Positions 10,586 through 27,700 of a stretch of 64,000 nucleotides of DNA are shown piece by piece. The stretch lies in NCBI GenBank assembly GCA_936450465.1, contig OW388299.1, forward strand, positions 44,647,386-44,711,385. The letters are read 5' to 3'. Every line of letters begins with the position of its first letter. The stretch's first letter is position 1. The translations under genes were made by a program, and so were the position numbers. The notes under the pieces were generated by a model. The model did not search any database. It saw only the letters and a list, made by a program, of their open reading frames with translations, and had not been told where the DNA came from. Origin of the DNA: Gibbula magus. Taxonomy: Eukaryota; Mollusca; Gastropoda; Trochida; Trochidae.

Positions 10586-11300
10586 ACAATCATAATAATC
10601 ATAATCATATTAATAATAATCATATTAATAATCCTCATATTGATAATAATAATATTGATAATAATAAAAACAAAACAAATTTAAATCATGGTATTAATTT
10701 TAACGTCTTTTTTGACGTGGACGGGATTCGAACCCGAAACCATTTTTGAATTCAATTTGAAACGGTCTTTCATCGAAATTGTAATTTTTCATTTTCTGCT
10801 AAAAAAAATTTCATGATTTTCAACGTTTCTTTTCGGTTTGTTGTTGTTGTAAAATTTCGTTTTTTATCGTTTTTTTTTGTTTCATTTTCGTTTTTTTTTC
10901 TTTAAAAATTTCATCGAAATTATAAATTTTCCTTTTTCGCTAACAAAATTTCATGATTTTCAAATTTTTTTTCTTCCTTTTTTTAATTTTATTTTTCGTT
11001 TTTTTTTCTTTTGAAATTTCATCGAAATTATAAATTTTCATTTTCCGCTGAACAAAATTTCATTATTTTCCATTTTTTTTTCGTTTTTTTTTCTGGGTTT
11101 TTTTTCCTTCTTTTTTTCTTTTATTTTTTCGTTTTTTTTCGCTTTTTTCTTGTAAATTTCATCGAAATTGTAATTTTTTATTTTCTGCTAATTTTTTTTT
11201 AATGATTTTCAACGTTTCTTTTCGTTGTAAAATTTCGTTTTTATCGTTTTTTTTTGTTTCTTTTTCGAAAAATTTATTTTTATTTTTAAGATACATGCTA
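10585..11300. repeat. AAT-rich and T-rich low-complexity DNA
   Basis: It begins with 'aataat' repeats (10585-10680). Several units of 'tttcatcgaaattgtaatttttcattttc' follow with poly-T and TTTCG motifs (10765-11275). It lies downstream of the gene B stop codon. Confidence 0.6.
10700..10745 (-). mobile_element. SINE family 2 fragment
   Basis: 'gacgtggacgggattcgaacccg' next to 'ttaacgtctttt' matches the B-box and linker of the element at 10375-10585. Only about 45 bp are left. Confidence 0.4.
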
Positions 11301-11389
11301 CATGCGTCATGGGCTCCTGTTGTTAAGGCCACAACTCAATGTCTGTTCGAAATTGATGGTGGAATTATAATTAAAATGACGTCATTCAA

Positions 11390-11415
11390 TTTATTTATTT
11401 TATTTTATTTTTTTT
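11390..11415 (-). promoter_or_regulatory. Possible polyadenylation signals of gene B
   Basis: On the minus strand several overlapping AATAAA hexamers lie about 110-130 nt after the stop codon. The sequence is low complexity, so the call is weak. Confidence 0.35.
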
Positions 11416-11518
11416 TAAATACAGTGAACCCTGTTACACCATGGTTAATAGTTAAGGGGTATAATGAAAATAAACATAATCATAATAATTTTTATGTCCC
11501 TGACAATGAAATCCTAGA

Positions 11519-16324
<4,806 letters not shown>

Positions 16325-16450
16325 AGTTCTGCCACCTTGACTGAATTTATTACGCAAGTAAGTACATATATTACAGCATGTTTTATTTTTAACTTTATTG
16401 TCATGCAAATCAGTAACATATCAATCACAGGTGCGCGGAGTATCAACAAC
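16325..16450. repeat. Duplicated upstream flank of gene B
   Basis: 'catgttttatttttaactttattgtca' and 'gcgcggagtatcaac' match 'cacattttatttttaattttattgtca' and 'ccgcggcgtatcaat' upstream of gene A. It probably holds the 5' UTR or promoter of gene B. Confidence 0.5.
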
Positions 16451-16544
16451 AACAACAACACACCATGAACTATTGTAAAAAAAAGTTTTGTATAAGGCCC
16501 GTGCGTTCTCACGATATGAATTGTAGTAACTATTTCAGGCTGAT

Positions 16545-16617
16545 CGAGTGAGTGAGTGAGTTTGAGTTTAACGCCGCTTTCAAGAGTATTTCACTTATAT
16601 CGCGGCTGCTTGTATTA
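16545..16617 (-). mobile_element. SINE family 1 tail fragment, inverted
   Basis: Read on the minus strand it gives 'cagccgcgatataagtgaaatactcttgaaagcggcgttaaac' and then CTCACTCACTC, the 3' tail of the SINEs at 32170 and 40321. Confidence 0.7.
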
Positions 16618-16621
16618 TGTA

Positions 16622-16728
16622 ATGGAGAATGCATTCGGAGCCGTGGATTCGTTAAAAATAATCAACGAGCCCCGAAGGGGCGAGTTGATTATTTTTAACG
16701 AATCCACGGCTCCGAATGCATTCTCCAT
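16622..16728. repeat. Near-perfect 107-bp palindrome
   Basis: Two 45-bp arms (starting ATGGAGAATGCATTCGG and ending ATAATCAAC) are exact complements around a 17-bp centre that itself folds (GCCCC gaa GGGGC). It would form a very stable hairpin or cruciform. It lies five bases from a SINE tail fragment. Confidence 0.85.
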
Positions 16729-17010
16729 CTTAATCCATGTATGACTTCACGAAACATGCATATGTGATTATTTTAGTTTTGAAACAATAAATTTCAATTA
16801 TGGAATACCAAAATCAATTATTTTGCAAATTTCGGTGCTCATTCATCGGATATGGTACAAGTAGCTGCGGCCCTCATGAAATAGATTCTTCCACGCACGT
16901 GCAGCGCAAAACTTCAACGCGAAGCGAAGTGATTGACAGCTGAAACTCTGCCTTTCCATGCCTTCCGTGCCTTGAATAGAACGTTGGATTCTTACTGACA
17001 AGCAATCCTC

Positions 17011-17011
<1 letters not shown>

Positions 17012-17045
<34 letters not shown>
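17012..17045. repeat. Poly-C tract (34 bp)
   Basis: An uninterrupted C run. Confidence 0.9.
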
Positions 17046-17046
<1 letters not shown>

Positions 17047-17822
17047 ATGCGATGGGAAATTGGGAATATAACTGTTTGCACATAGGCCTGTAATAAATGG
17101 CTAAAGAAATTATAATCCAGTTAAAATTATTACTGAAGGTTATTGTTTGATGACTTGAGATTTGAAAATTCTGAAAGGATACAAATTCCCTCGCAAGTCA
17201 TAACTGGCGCCAGTCTCCATCACATCTGATTTAAACCTTGCTGCAGTTCGTCAACTTCTCTGTATTCGCTTTGCAGCGCGCATTGTGAAGTTCAGCTGCT
17301 CCGCTAACACAGAAAAGTTAGCGAAACGAACTGCAGCTAAGCACCATATTTTATCAAATTGCGGGTCAGCACACTTCGTTGAAAAGTTAGGTACAAACAC
17401 TTATCAATCCATAATGACAGATATTGTACCAAACTTATATATAAAGCGTGCCGACCTATTATTTTTATTAGGCTGGTATGGAGGGTTTTTTTGTTCGCAA
17501 CTAAAACGAAGTTTTCAAAATTGTTAAAACCGCCATCATATCAACGGAGTGTCATTCGAACTGTGAAGAAAATATACACTCAAATAAGAACCGATAGATC
17601 TCATATTATCTTGTCCCATCATTTCGAACTACTTCCGTCTGGATTCCGATTTTGGTTACTGTCTTTAAAACAAACAGAGATCGGCAATCCTTCATAGTCA
17701 TACCAGCAAGTATATTCGTAAAATGTATACATGTTTTTCATTATCAAGTAGTAGATAGTACAATGATTTATTCTGTTACAACCAATTTGCATTGAAATGT
17801 CGTACTCTTTATATTACCTTAA
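17046..17822. other. Intergenic, weak fold-back, no gene seen
   Basis: 'ctgcagttcgt' (about 17241) and its complement 'acgaactgcag' (about 17325) bound a possible 100-bp fold-back. The remaining short frames show no protein character. Confidence 0.35.
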
Positions 17823-18172
17823 AGGGGCAGTAGCACGTTTTTTGCCATTTTTTTATTTTAATTTCCCATTTATAATGATAGTTTATGTCATTGATATACT
17901 TTAGAATTTAAAACATACACAAACCAATTATCCGTAGTAGTAATAATGGTGTTGGGTATAAAGCAAATATTGCATGGCGGCCATTTTATTGTGAACACAT
18001 TTTGTTATTTCGAATGACAAAAACGATTCCCATGGCTTTAAGGAACAATGTAGGCCTGCACTCATTTTTTAACTTGATTTTCTGAAGAGAGAAGAGTGCT
18101 TTACTATTGGGACATTATTTTTCAAATGCATTTCATCGACTTATGTCGGCGAAAATACGTGCTACTGCCCCT
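17823..18172. mobile_element. TTAA-flanked MITE, copy 4 (full length)
   Basis: A 350-bp element has termini AGGGGCAGTAGCACGTTTT and its near-perfect complement, flanked by TTAA. It is inverted relative to copies 3 and 5. No coding capacity. Confidence 0.85.
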
Positions 18173-18369
18173 TTAAATTTTAGACAGAAATTAATGGAGT
18201 CTGGCGGGAGTGATGATCGACTAATAAATGGTTGTTGAAGTTGGAAAGAAAAGGCTACCGCACATTAATTTTACGCTGGGGAATAAGCATTCGATGGCGT
18301 TAATGTATGTGAAAGGTTTTTGTATGGCAATAAAAAAAAGACACTGAATAGCTGCCATAGGAACTCAAT

Positions 18370-18550
18370 ATAGTAATTAAAACGTACATAAAACGTAGGT
18401 AAAATAAAAACCTATACACGGTCATCCTATATAAAATAGGATGTATAGGTATTTTTACTCACGTTTTACCTACCTTTTATAGATACAATTAACGTAGATA
18501 AAACGTAGGTAAAAAAAAGACCTAGGGGTTGTAGTGTTTTTTACTTACGT
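18370..18550. repeat. Fold-back of 'acgtaggtaaaa' units
   Basis: 'aaaacgtaggtaaaataaaaacctata' (about 18387) pairs with 'tataggtatttttactcacgttttacctac' (about 18445). A third direct copy is near 18498. It is probably a small MITE. Confidence 0.5.
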
Positions 18551-20245
18551 CTTATATATATATGTTTTATGATTATCGTTTTGCTTCTAAATGTGGTGAA
18601 TATATATTCTAAAATTAAAAAATTCTATATTACTAAATTGCAAATATCGTAAAGACATATGTAGACCTAATACAGATTCCCATTACAAGCAAAATCAACT
18701 GAAATTGTTTTTTAATGACTGAATAATCACGAATAATCATAAAACATTTTCATTATCTTAAATCTTTGAAGGGTGAAAAGAAGTGAAATACACGAAAACG
18801 TATTTATGGTTTCATTTCGTTCTTTAAAATAACATCTTTGGAAAATAAAGGTCGTCATATTTAATTAATTCATTTAGATGTTTGTTTTACATTTTAGGGA
18901 AAAGAGGGAAAAAAACCATTTTTGTGATGCAAGCATTTTCGTAAATTTCATACGTGTTTATTAAACAAATAATTATTATCTAAGCTATATCTGAACGATT
19001 CTGCGTAATTATACACACACAAAAGAGTAAAATAGCAAGAAATACGAAACAGCGGTTTGATAAAGGTCATTCAATTATCAAAATGGCGGCGCCCAGTGAA
19101 CAATGTGAAAAACCGGCTTCCAACATAGACATGTTCTAAAATACTGAATACAGTATTTTATTTCCCATATCTAGTGTAAGAATTGACCCTTTCTTGATGT
19201 GTTCGTACTGAGGTACAAATGACGAGGTTTCAACGCTTATTAAATGGTTTTGGTTTGTGTAAAGTTATAAACATTGCGATTTGATTGAAAGTACACATTT
19301 CATTTTACTTTGAACAATAGTCAATAAATGATAGATACTAGATCTTCATAGACAAAATGACAAATTAACAAAACGGCCATCTACATGTTATGATCTTACT
19401 TGAATTATTGCCTTGTCGGCTTGTGTTTATTATTTAGCAAGGGTGACAAGACTAGGCTAAATGTTTTGAAAATTTTAACTGGATATCATCTTATGTCACT
19501 GTCAAGGTTATCGATAGGTGTCCGGAAAAAAAGTCCTCGGAAAAAAAGTCCTAAATTCAACTAGGAAAAAAGTCCTATTTTAGATTTTAGGTAACAGAGT
19601 ATGACAAAGTAATAAACTTTTGTTGTTATTCACTTTATTCAGATTCAACAATGCAATAATCATTAGCACTGGTAACACATTGTTTATAGATACAATACAT
19701 AGATATCTTTATTCAGATACAACAACATTAATTAGCTGGTAACACATTGTTTACTGATACAATACATAGACTCTTTATTCAGAAAAATCACATGAGACTC
19801 ACATCACATATACTCTTGATTGGTGCTTAATTAATTTCCAAGGACTTGATAGCATGGCTAACTATCAATACTTTGATAGTTTAGTCACTTGATTTGTTCA
19901 CTTGAAATTAAAAGTAAAATTCACACACAAATGCTCTTTCTCATAAAGAACTTGAAAAAGTAGCAGTTCTGTCATTTTGTAAGAATTTGTTTCAAACAAT
20001 AAAACACTGTATACTCTTGAATTTGTTTTATTTCTATTGGTGATAAACTGAATAGTAGGTCACAATACACTATCTCTAAGGCAACAGTCTCTTGTGGGTC
20101 AGTAGTCACACCTAGTAACTTCAAACCTGAAAAATCATTGGGAGTACTGGACTATTTATTACTCAATCGCTAATAATAATTAACTTTATCGCACTACAAA
20201 CTCTTCCTCTAGAGGAACTAACCCATGAAAACAGGTTACTTGATA
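18551..20245. other. Intergenic, nothing firm
   Basis: The sequence is AT-rich. At 19520-19580 'ggaaaaaaagtcct' occurs three times, and at 19630-19790 a short block 'cattgtttatagatacaatacatag' is duplicated. No gene is called. Confidence 0.35.
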
Positions 20246-21257
20246 GGGGAGACCGGGGCACCTTGGGACGAAAAACACTATCTTCCTGTTTTTTCTTAAT
20301 TTATGAACATAAGCAATATGAAACTTAGCATATTTAAAGCTACCTTAATTGTCAAAATATGAAAACATAAAACAACAAGATTATATATTAACAAACTTTT
20401 TGTATAAACAAGAAACAAAAACGTAAAAAAATGCTGTCCCAACCTGTCCCACCCTGGGGTACATTGGGTCATGAGCCGGGGCACATTGGGACAATGTCCA
20501 TAGCTAAGAGAGAAGCATTATGATTTCAATACTTATCACAATTATTTTAAATATTTTACATAACAAAAACAAATAGTCTGTACTTAAGAGAATAGTAATC
20601 AAGATGGTGCACATTTGGACGCTTTCAAAATATACCGGTGTAAAGTCTGAAAATATACCCCCCCTTCAAAGTATAGCCGTGTAAATTCTGGGAGCTCCCA
20701 GAATCTACCCCCTCTTCCCAGAATCTACCCCCGGGGTATAGTATGGGAGCTCCCATAATCTACCCGGGTATACCTTGAAGGGGGGTATAATCTGGGACCT
20801 TACACCGGGGCACATTGGGACACTGTCCCAACCCCCCTGTCCCAACCTACCCCGCTGGCATTGTCTCAACCAGTGTCCCAACCTGCCCCATTGACCCCCA
20901 AGGTGATAACATGCCTCCATATTGGTAAATCAAAATAACATGTCAAGTAATTACTTGTTACAACTTAGCATAATGATGGAACTTTCCAGAACAATAGGTA
21001 TTAACCAGGATTGCTTACTCATTTTTATATCAGATCATAATTACAGAGATGCTCAAAATTTAGCCAAACCATTGAAAAACCGTTATTGCTTGCCAGTGTT
21101 TGAACTACATCATATTTTCTGTCATCAGCATCATATGTAACATGGTATATGATGGTACTTCTTTAATAAATAGACAGTTTCTTCCTCCTTACTTGGAATC
21201 AATAGATATATGTGGTGTCCTAACCTACCCCGTGTCCCAACCTGCCCCGGTCTCCCC
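20246..21257. mobile_element. 1.0-kb TA-flanked inverted-repeat element
   Basis: The ends GGGGAGACCGGGGCACCTTGGGAC and (complement) GGGGAGACCGGGGCAGGTTGGGAC are inverted, with TA on both sides. Similar 'ggggcacattgggac' phrases recur inside, and a fold-back lies at 20627-20812. There is no transposase frame. A Tc1/mariner-type origin is suggested by TA only. Confidence 0.65.
20627..20812. repeat. Fold-back inside the 20.2-kb element
   Basis: 'taccggtgtaaagtctga' and 'cttcaaagtata' on the left pair with 'tataccttgaagg' and 'gggaccttacaccggg' on the right. The centre contains mirrored 'ctgggagctcccag' and 'atgggagctcccat' palindromes. Confidence 0.6.
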
Positions 21258-21612
21258 TACATGTATAATAGGTCAAGTTACATTCAACATAGAAAATAAC
21301 ATACATTTAAGAATGGCATCACCATCTGTAACTAGAGATGACTTCTTTGATAGGCATCCTATAAGTTGATTCGATGAAGGAGAACAAGTTCTTTGGATAG
21401 TCAACTTCGTTATTGCATAGATGCAGCGTTTCAGTGCAGATACTAGCAACGTTATCAAGTGATGAAACTAAATATTTTAATATAATTATTCAGGTATAAT
21501 GTAAAGAATTTGAACTCAGGGTTTGATTTGAGGAAATATGGTATCTTCTAAAATGCTTCTCAAAGAAATAACACTAAGTTTTCTATGTTCCAGATACTAA
21601 TCAACAAGCAGG
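21258..21612. other. CPSF1 5' flank / 5' UTR
   Basis: No TATA box or clear first exon was seen. AG acceptor-like sites at 21592-21593 and 21610-21611 just before the start Met leave open an upstream non-coding exon. Confidence 0.35.
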
Positions 21613-21756
21613 ATGTATTCTGTGTACAAACAGATTCACGCCCCGACGGGGATCGAACACAGCATCTACTGTAACTTCTTCAACTCATGGGAGAAGAACC
21701 TTGTCATAGCTGGAATCAACCAGCTTCATGTCTACAGACTGAACTCAGAACCTGAT
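21613..21756 (+). CDS. CPSF1: CPSF1 coding exon 1
   Basis: Residues 1-48, ends in phase 0 at GTGAGT. It opens with [13 protein letters not shown] and contains [15 protein letters not shown], the conserved first blade of the N-terminal propeller. This Met is the family start. Confidence 0.93.
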
Positions 21757-24700
21757 GTGAGTTTAAATTTCCGCATTTCCTCTAATAGGGGCCTGGGCCC
21801 TTGTTAACATTTGACGGGCTTACCCCCGGCGCTTATTGGAGGCCAGGCCCTTATTTCATTTTTAGGTTTGACCAGTTTGATCGATACACGTGATAACCTT
21901 AGATAACTGACTTGAATTTCTGAGAATGAGACCAACTCCACGCCATGACATAAACCAGATGTAGCATGGTAGGGAACATTTGAATAGAGATATATCTAGT
22001 GTGGGGAAATAATTGAGGAGATATAAAAAACTGGCCCCATTTGAGGTCCGTCCCCTATTAAAGGGGCAGTAGCACGTTTTTTTGCTCAAATAAGTCGATG
22101 AAATGTATTTGAAAAATAATTTCACCAATCGTAAAACACCCTTCTTTCTTCGGAAAATCAAGTTAAAAAATTATGTACATGGCTCAGTAAAGCCATGGGG
22201 ATCGTCTTTGTCATTTCGAAATAACAACATGTGTTCACAATAAAATGGCCGCCGTGCAATTTTTGGTTTATACGTAACATGATTATTACCACTACTGCCC
22301 CTTTAAAGGAAATACATTAGCTTTAGTTCTGATCAAATTGCATCCATCCCTCCATTGGTTTCGGCAACTTTGTCTGCGGTAGAGACCTGTTTGGAGAACG
22401 GTTTGGGTGCAATGCTACACTGAATTTCAATGCGGTACCACCAATAGTTCGCAGGTTGCAGCCTATGTTTGTAGTTTACACTAAAATGCATAACCACAAT
22501 TTATAGTGTATTCAGTAGTCTACTGAGGGGGAGTCAAGACCTTTGCTATCTTTACTTAGGCCTAAAAAAAAAAATGTTTCTGGCAATGATGCAATTATTT
22601 TTTTTTTACGACACTTCTTTTTTTTTTTGAATGAAGAGTTAAACAAACAAAATTTATAAAATTATTTAAATAAAGCACAAACCCCTTAAATATGTGTTAC
22701 TATTCCAAATAGTCTATAATCTCACCCCTACACTCCATCTCAACAGAAATGAGTGACATTTTCTATGTCCAATGTTTTCTGAGGCTAAAAAATTACAGTT
22801 ATCTGCCCCTTACTTTTGAAAACAAAGAAAAAAAAGACCCGAGGCATGGGTTTGAAACCAATGCGGGCGGAAACCAGAAACAATTTTTTTTTTTTTTTGG
22901 GCCTTAGTTCTGAGTGATGACAAAAAATTAACAAATTGCACTGAGAATTTTGCACTTCGTAATCAGATTATTATGAATGATAATCAAATTTTGAATTTGC
23001 AGATGAATGAACAGCAAGATGAAGAAAAACCTGCAGGTATGATTTTCCAACAAATCAGTTAACAATCTTTGATTGTCAGAATGTTTGGTTTTTACTTCAG
23101 AGGGTCGTGATGATATTTTTGTGTTTCTTGTGAGAAATTGACTACGGTAATAATGCCATTGCTCAATGCTTTAAATGATAAGAATATGAAAATAATAACA
23201 TATTTTATTAGATTTTTCCAAATTTTCTGGTATTTTTTATATAATTGATTATTTTTTTGGTATTGTTGGTAAATTAATTGAATGAAATTAAAAAAACCCA
23301 ATTTTTTGCATCAATTAGGAATATACTTGACTTTCTACATATAAAATTTACAATGCTTTGTTTCAGAAACTCGCAAGACACGTCTAGAAAACCTTGCCAC
23401 ATTCTCCCTGTTTGGGAACGTTCAGTCGATGCAGAGTGTGAAATTAGCAGGATCGCAGAGAGACGCTCTTCTACTCAGCTTCAGTGATGCCAAGGTATGG
23501 AGTTCAAGATACTTTTATAATCCAGGCTGCGTTTGATGTCTATTCATACGTCAAACTCGCTAATCAATTGCCATTACAGGCCAATTACACACTGGGGCAA
23601 ACACACTAAGGCTAAATAAAATAAATTAATATTTCTCAGGAATTCTCACATCATTTTTATTTTTTGGGTGTGACAGCTATTAATTATATAGGGGTCCTAG
23701 GAACGGAAGTGTTTCCGTTTGTATGCTTCTACCACTTCCAGGCTATATGGGAGCGGGAAAGCGCAGTGGTTAGCACGTTCGGCTTTGGATCAAGAGGTCC
23801 CGGGTTCGAATCCCGCCAGGGGCACTGCAACTTTGTCTGCAGTAGAGAACTGTTGTACACGCAGTAAGGTTTGGGTGCAATGCTACTAGGGGTGTAACAA
23901 TACATCGAACTATCGATGCATCGCAATAGTTGGCTTGGCAATAGTACTATATCGAAAGTATATAAAAACACTATCGTTATCGCAATAATAAGGTTAACTC
24001 AACTGCCGATACTATCGAAACTATTAAATTTCCCTTAATTATGAATGATTTACACAACCCTCACTGCATTTAATTCAAGATTTTTCATTTTAGAATGTCA
24101 ACAGGGAAAAACTAGAGATAGGAAATAGCAAAATGACAAAAAGTCTTTTTATTTATGATTTCTTTACCTATTTTGGTTCCATTGTCCTTACATCAATTAA
24201 ACATTTCTACTAAAAGCTATAAGAAATCTAGCTAATTATTGCGTATTTGTACAAAAAAAAACTATCGCAATAGTTATTGCAATAGTGAGTTACAATAGTC
24301 TATTGCAATAGTAATAGTCTCTTTGGGTCAATAGTCACCCCTAAATGCTACACTGAATTTCAACGTTGTATCACACCATGAGCCAATGCTCGCAGGTTTC
24401 ACCACAATGCATAGCCACATGGTGTTACTGGCTTTCTCCATGCCATAAATACTAGCAGCTGTGAAATACTCTTGAAAGCGACGTTAAACACCAACTCACT
24501 CACTTAACCCAAACCCCAACCCCCTCTGGGTCTGCTAATAATAATATTTCTATTTTCAGTTGTCGGTGTTGGAGTACGATCCTGGCACTCATGATCTGAA
24601 AACATCGTCCCTTCATCAGTTTGAAGAGCTAGAGTTAAAGGTACAGTCAGATGCTTTACCATAATCCAATCTATGCCATTTAAATAGTATACAAACAAAG

Positions 24701-27700
24701 CATTGTTATAAAGGGATCACACTACCTCTTAATTCTTGTATTTTTCAGGATTCAAACTCACACAATCAGAATTGAGCTAAGCTTTGTGGTCGAATGGTTT
24801 GGCCGTTAGAACATTTAGTGCTGGCGATAGGTGCCTATCACTTAGGATATAGCAATGCACTGATCCGGAAAAATTATAAGAATTTGCACTATTGCAAGAA
24901 AGTATGATCCAATTTAAGAATTTTCATAATCCTGCCAATTTCACACAGATTTTTCATTATATGAGTATTATTGATAAGTTGTTTTTCTGATTTAATATAA
25001 TTATCAATTTGCTGAATTTATCTTTCCAAAACCAGATAACTTCCTAGAGTCCCTATTGAAAAATTTCCTTTAACTGTGTTGTGTTTTCCAGGAGGGTTTT
25101 TACAACCCATACTCAATCCCGATGGTAAGGGTTGATCCAGACGGCCGCTGTGCCGTTATGCTTGTTTACGGAACTCATCTTGTTGTCCTGCCGTTCCGCA
25201 GAGACGCCGTGTTGGAAGATATCGATCCAATCATGGGCTCGTGAGTAACTACCGGTTATAGCCATCTATTTTTTACATGAATGATCCTTTAAAATTGTCA
25301 ATTAAATAGTTATTAACTTACTTGTAAATAATCAAATTATCTCGATTGGTAAGTAAAAAAGTTTGTTCTAAGCTGTACTTTCTTGAATATGATATTTTTA
25401 CAAGTTATGAATTATTCAAGTTGTACGAGATGTAATATAGTCAATCTTGTTAATGCTATATCTCATGAATTGTAACACCATATGTCTTCAATTTTGGTAA
25501 TCATCATCACACTTTTTACCAGTAATGCAAGATATGAAGAACCACTTTTTGACCAAATGACAAAAACTAGTAAAAGTGTCTTTAGTGGCTTGGGAATATA
25601 GCCATGTTAGTGGCAAACACTTGTTGTAACAATATGATAATTACATTGGCCAAACAGAATGGGTTTTCACTGACATATGTGTGCTCAGCTTCAGCAGCAA
25701 ATCACCAATCATGTCCTCCTACATTATTGATCTGCGAAAACTGGACGAGAAAATCTCCAACGTTCACGACATCCAGTTTCTTCATGGCTACTTCGAACCC
25801 ACCGTCTTCATCCTTTATGAACCTCTAATGACCTGGACCGGGTAAGTTCATCCATTACCCCCAAATTAAAACATAAGAAGTCTGATGTATATAGCACTTC
25901 AAATGTCTGGCCGAAATCATTTCTGATGCAGTACTAAAAAACTATATGACTTAGAAACTTGAAAATTTGGTATAGAAGTAAGTTAGATGGTGTAGTTATT
26001 TCTTTTAGGGGTTTCAAATAATTTTTGAAATTTTGACCAAAAACGATAACAATTTTCTGACTTTGTTTAGTTTCCGGAGCATAACTCGACAACAATATGA
26101 CTTTAAATTTGGTTAGAAGTAGTGGTAGGTGGATAGATCTTGGGATATATTATACGGTGGTGACCCCAAAAAGGGCGGTAATAGCAGATGAAAAGTAACA
26201 ATCTGAATTGATTAGGATACACAATAATATCAACAGATCAAAACAAACAATCTTCATATTTGTATATTGGTTGTTCTACAGGCGGGTTGCAGTTCGTAAC
26301 GACACGTGTTGTATCGCAGCGATCTCTCTCAACATTCAACAGAAAGTTCATCCAATCATCTGGTCACTTAGCAACCTGCCCTTCGACTGCTTCATGGCCG
26401 TTGCCGTCCCTAGGCCTATCGGTAAGGGTCGTTATAATGTTCACGTGTTGCACATTGCAGGCTTGAATTCACGATTTCTAATATATGTCGTTATTATGTA
26501 TACAATACAGTTAGATCTTCTTTACCCGGATCCCATATATCTAAAAACCTCTGCATGAAGGTTTTTAAAATCTTCTCTCTGCATTTCTATGCAAATGATT
26601 AATCGCTTAACCGCAAGTCTCATTTTCTGGACGATTTTCTGTTGTTACCAAATCATTTGGATAAACAGGGTATTGGAAAACAAGATTTTTGGATAACATC
26701 TTCTGTATTGTGTAGTAATATGGAAGTTGTTGTTTTCTTCCGTATTCCACAACTTAATGACCCTCAAAGACTTGATACAATACTGGAGTATGTTAAAGTT
26801 ATAGTCATGTTTTAAAAAGAAGTAGTTTATTCAATTGAAGAATGTAGGCCATAGGCCTTTAATACAGTATATACATAATACATGTGTTACAGAAATTATG
26901 CTCTTAAATGTATAGCTTTAACAATGAAAGTTGCTTACAGCTTGATGGTAATTGGGTTACATGTTTTAAATAGACTCTGTGATTATTTAACCTCTGATAC
27001 ACAGGGGCCACAACATAAATATGCTTTGGACTTCTTCCAACTAGAAGGTCTAAGATGCTGAAACCTTGAGTAAATGTTCCTTTACAAATGGAAAAATACC
27101 AAATGCAGTTACACTGGTCATGCGACTTCCCAGCGGCATTAAAACCCTATATTTTACATTCAAGTGTTCAAACTTCAATAATACAACCCGTTATAGTAGG
27201 TACAGAGCCACTATTTCAATTTTCTAAATCTGTTTCAGGGCAAACAGTATTTATTGTATGGTTGTATGTACTCTTGTGCTCTATTTAAACCTCAGTTTCA
27301 AAGGAGGTTTTCTATCGGGGTTATTTTTTGTGGAAACAAAATTTGAGAAGATATTGTCGTTTACACATTTAGTCTAAATATGTGATTAAAACTCAGTAAA
27401 ATCGAAAGATATTAATGAAGTTAATATTTGATAACTTTATATTTCACAACTTGATAAAGACAAGAGAGAAATAAAAACAATAAGAACTCGAGGCATTTAT
27501 TGGAGTGCGAGTGGGGGAAATTTCACTATGAACTAGCAGCATATTGTTTATTAGCTTATTATATGTAATCTGTTACTATGTGCATTTTGTATCATTGTGG
27601 ATGTTTTGGTTTTTTTTTAAATGGTGTAAAATTTGGTTAAATAAAGTGTGTTTTCATTTCATGTAATGCCAAGAATCCAAGATGGCGGATGCTGCCGATG

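Larger units (their letters stand above)
21757..23002. other. CPSF1 intron 1
   Basis: It holds MITE copy 5, a diverged SINE body (22345-22500) and poly-T stretches near 22600 and 22884. Nothing else was recognised. Confidence 0.6.
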
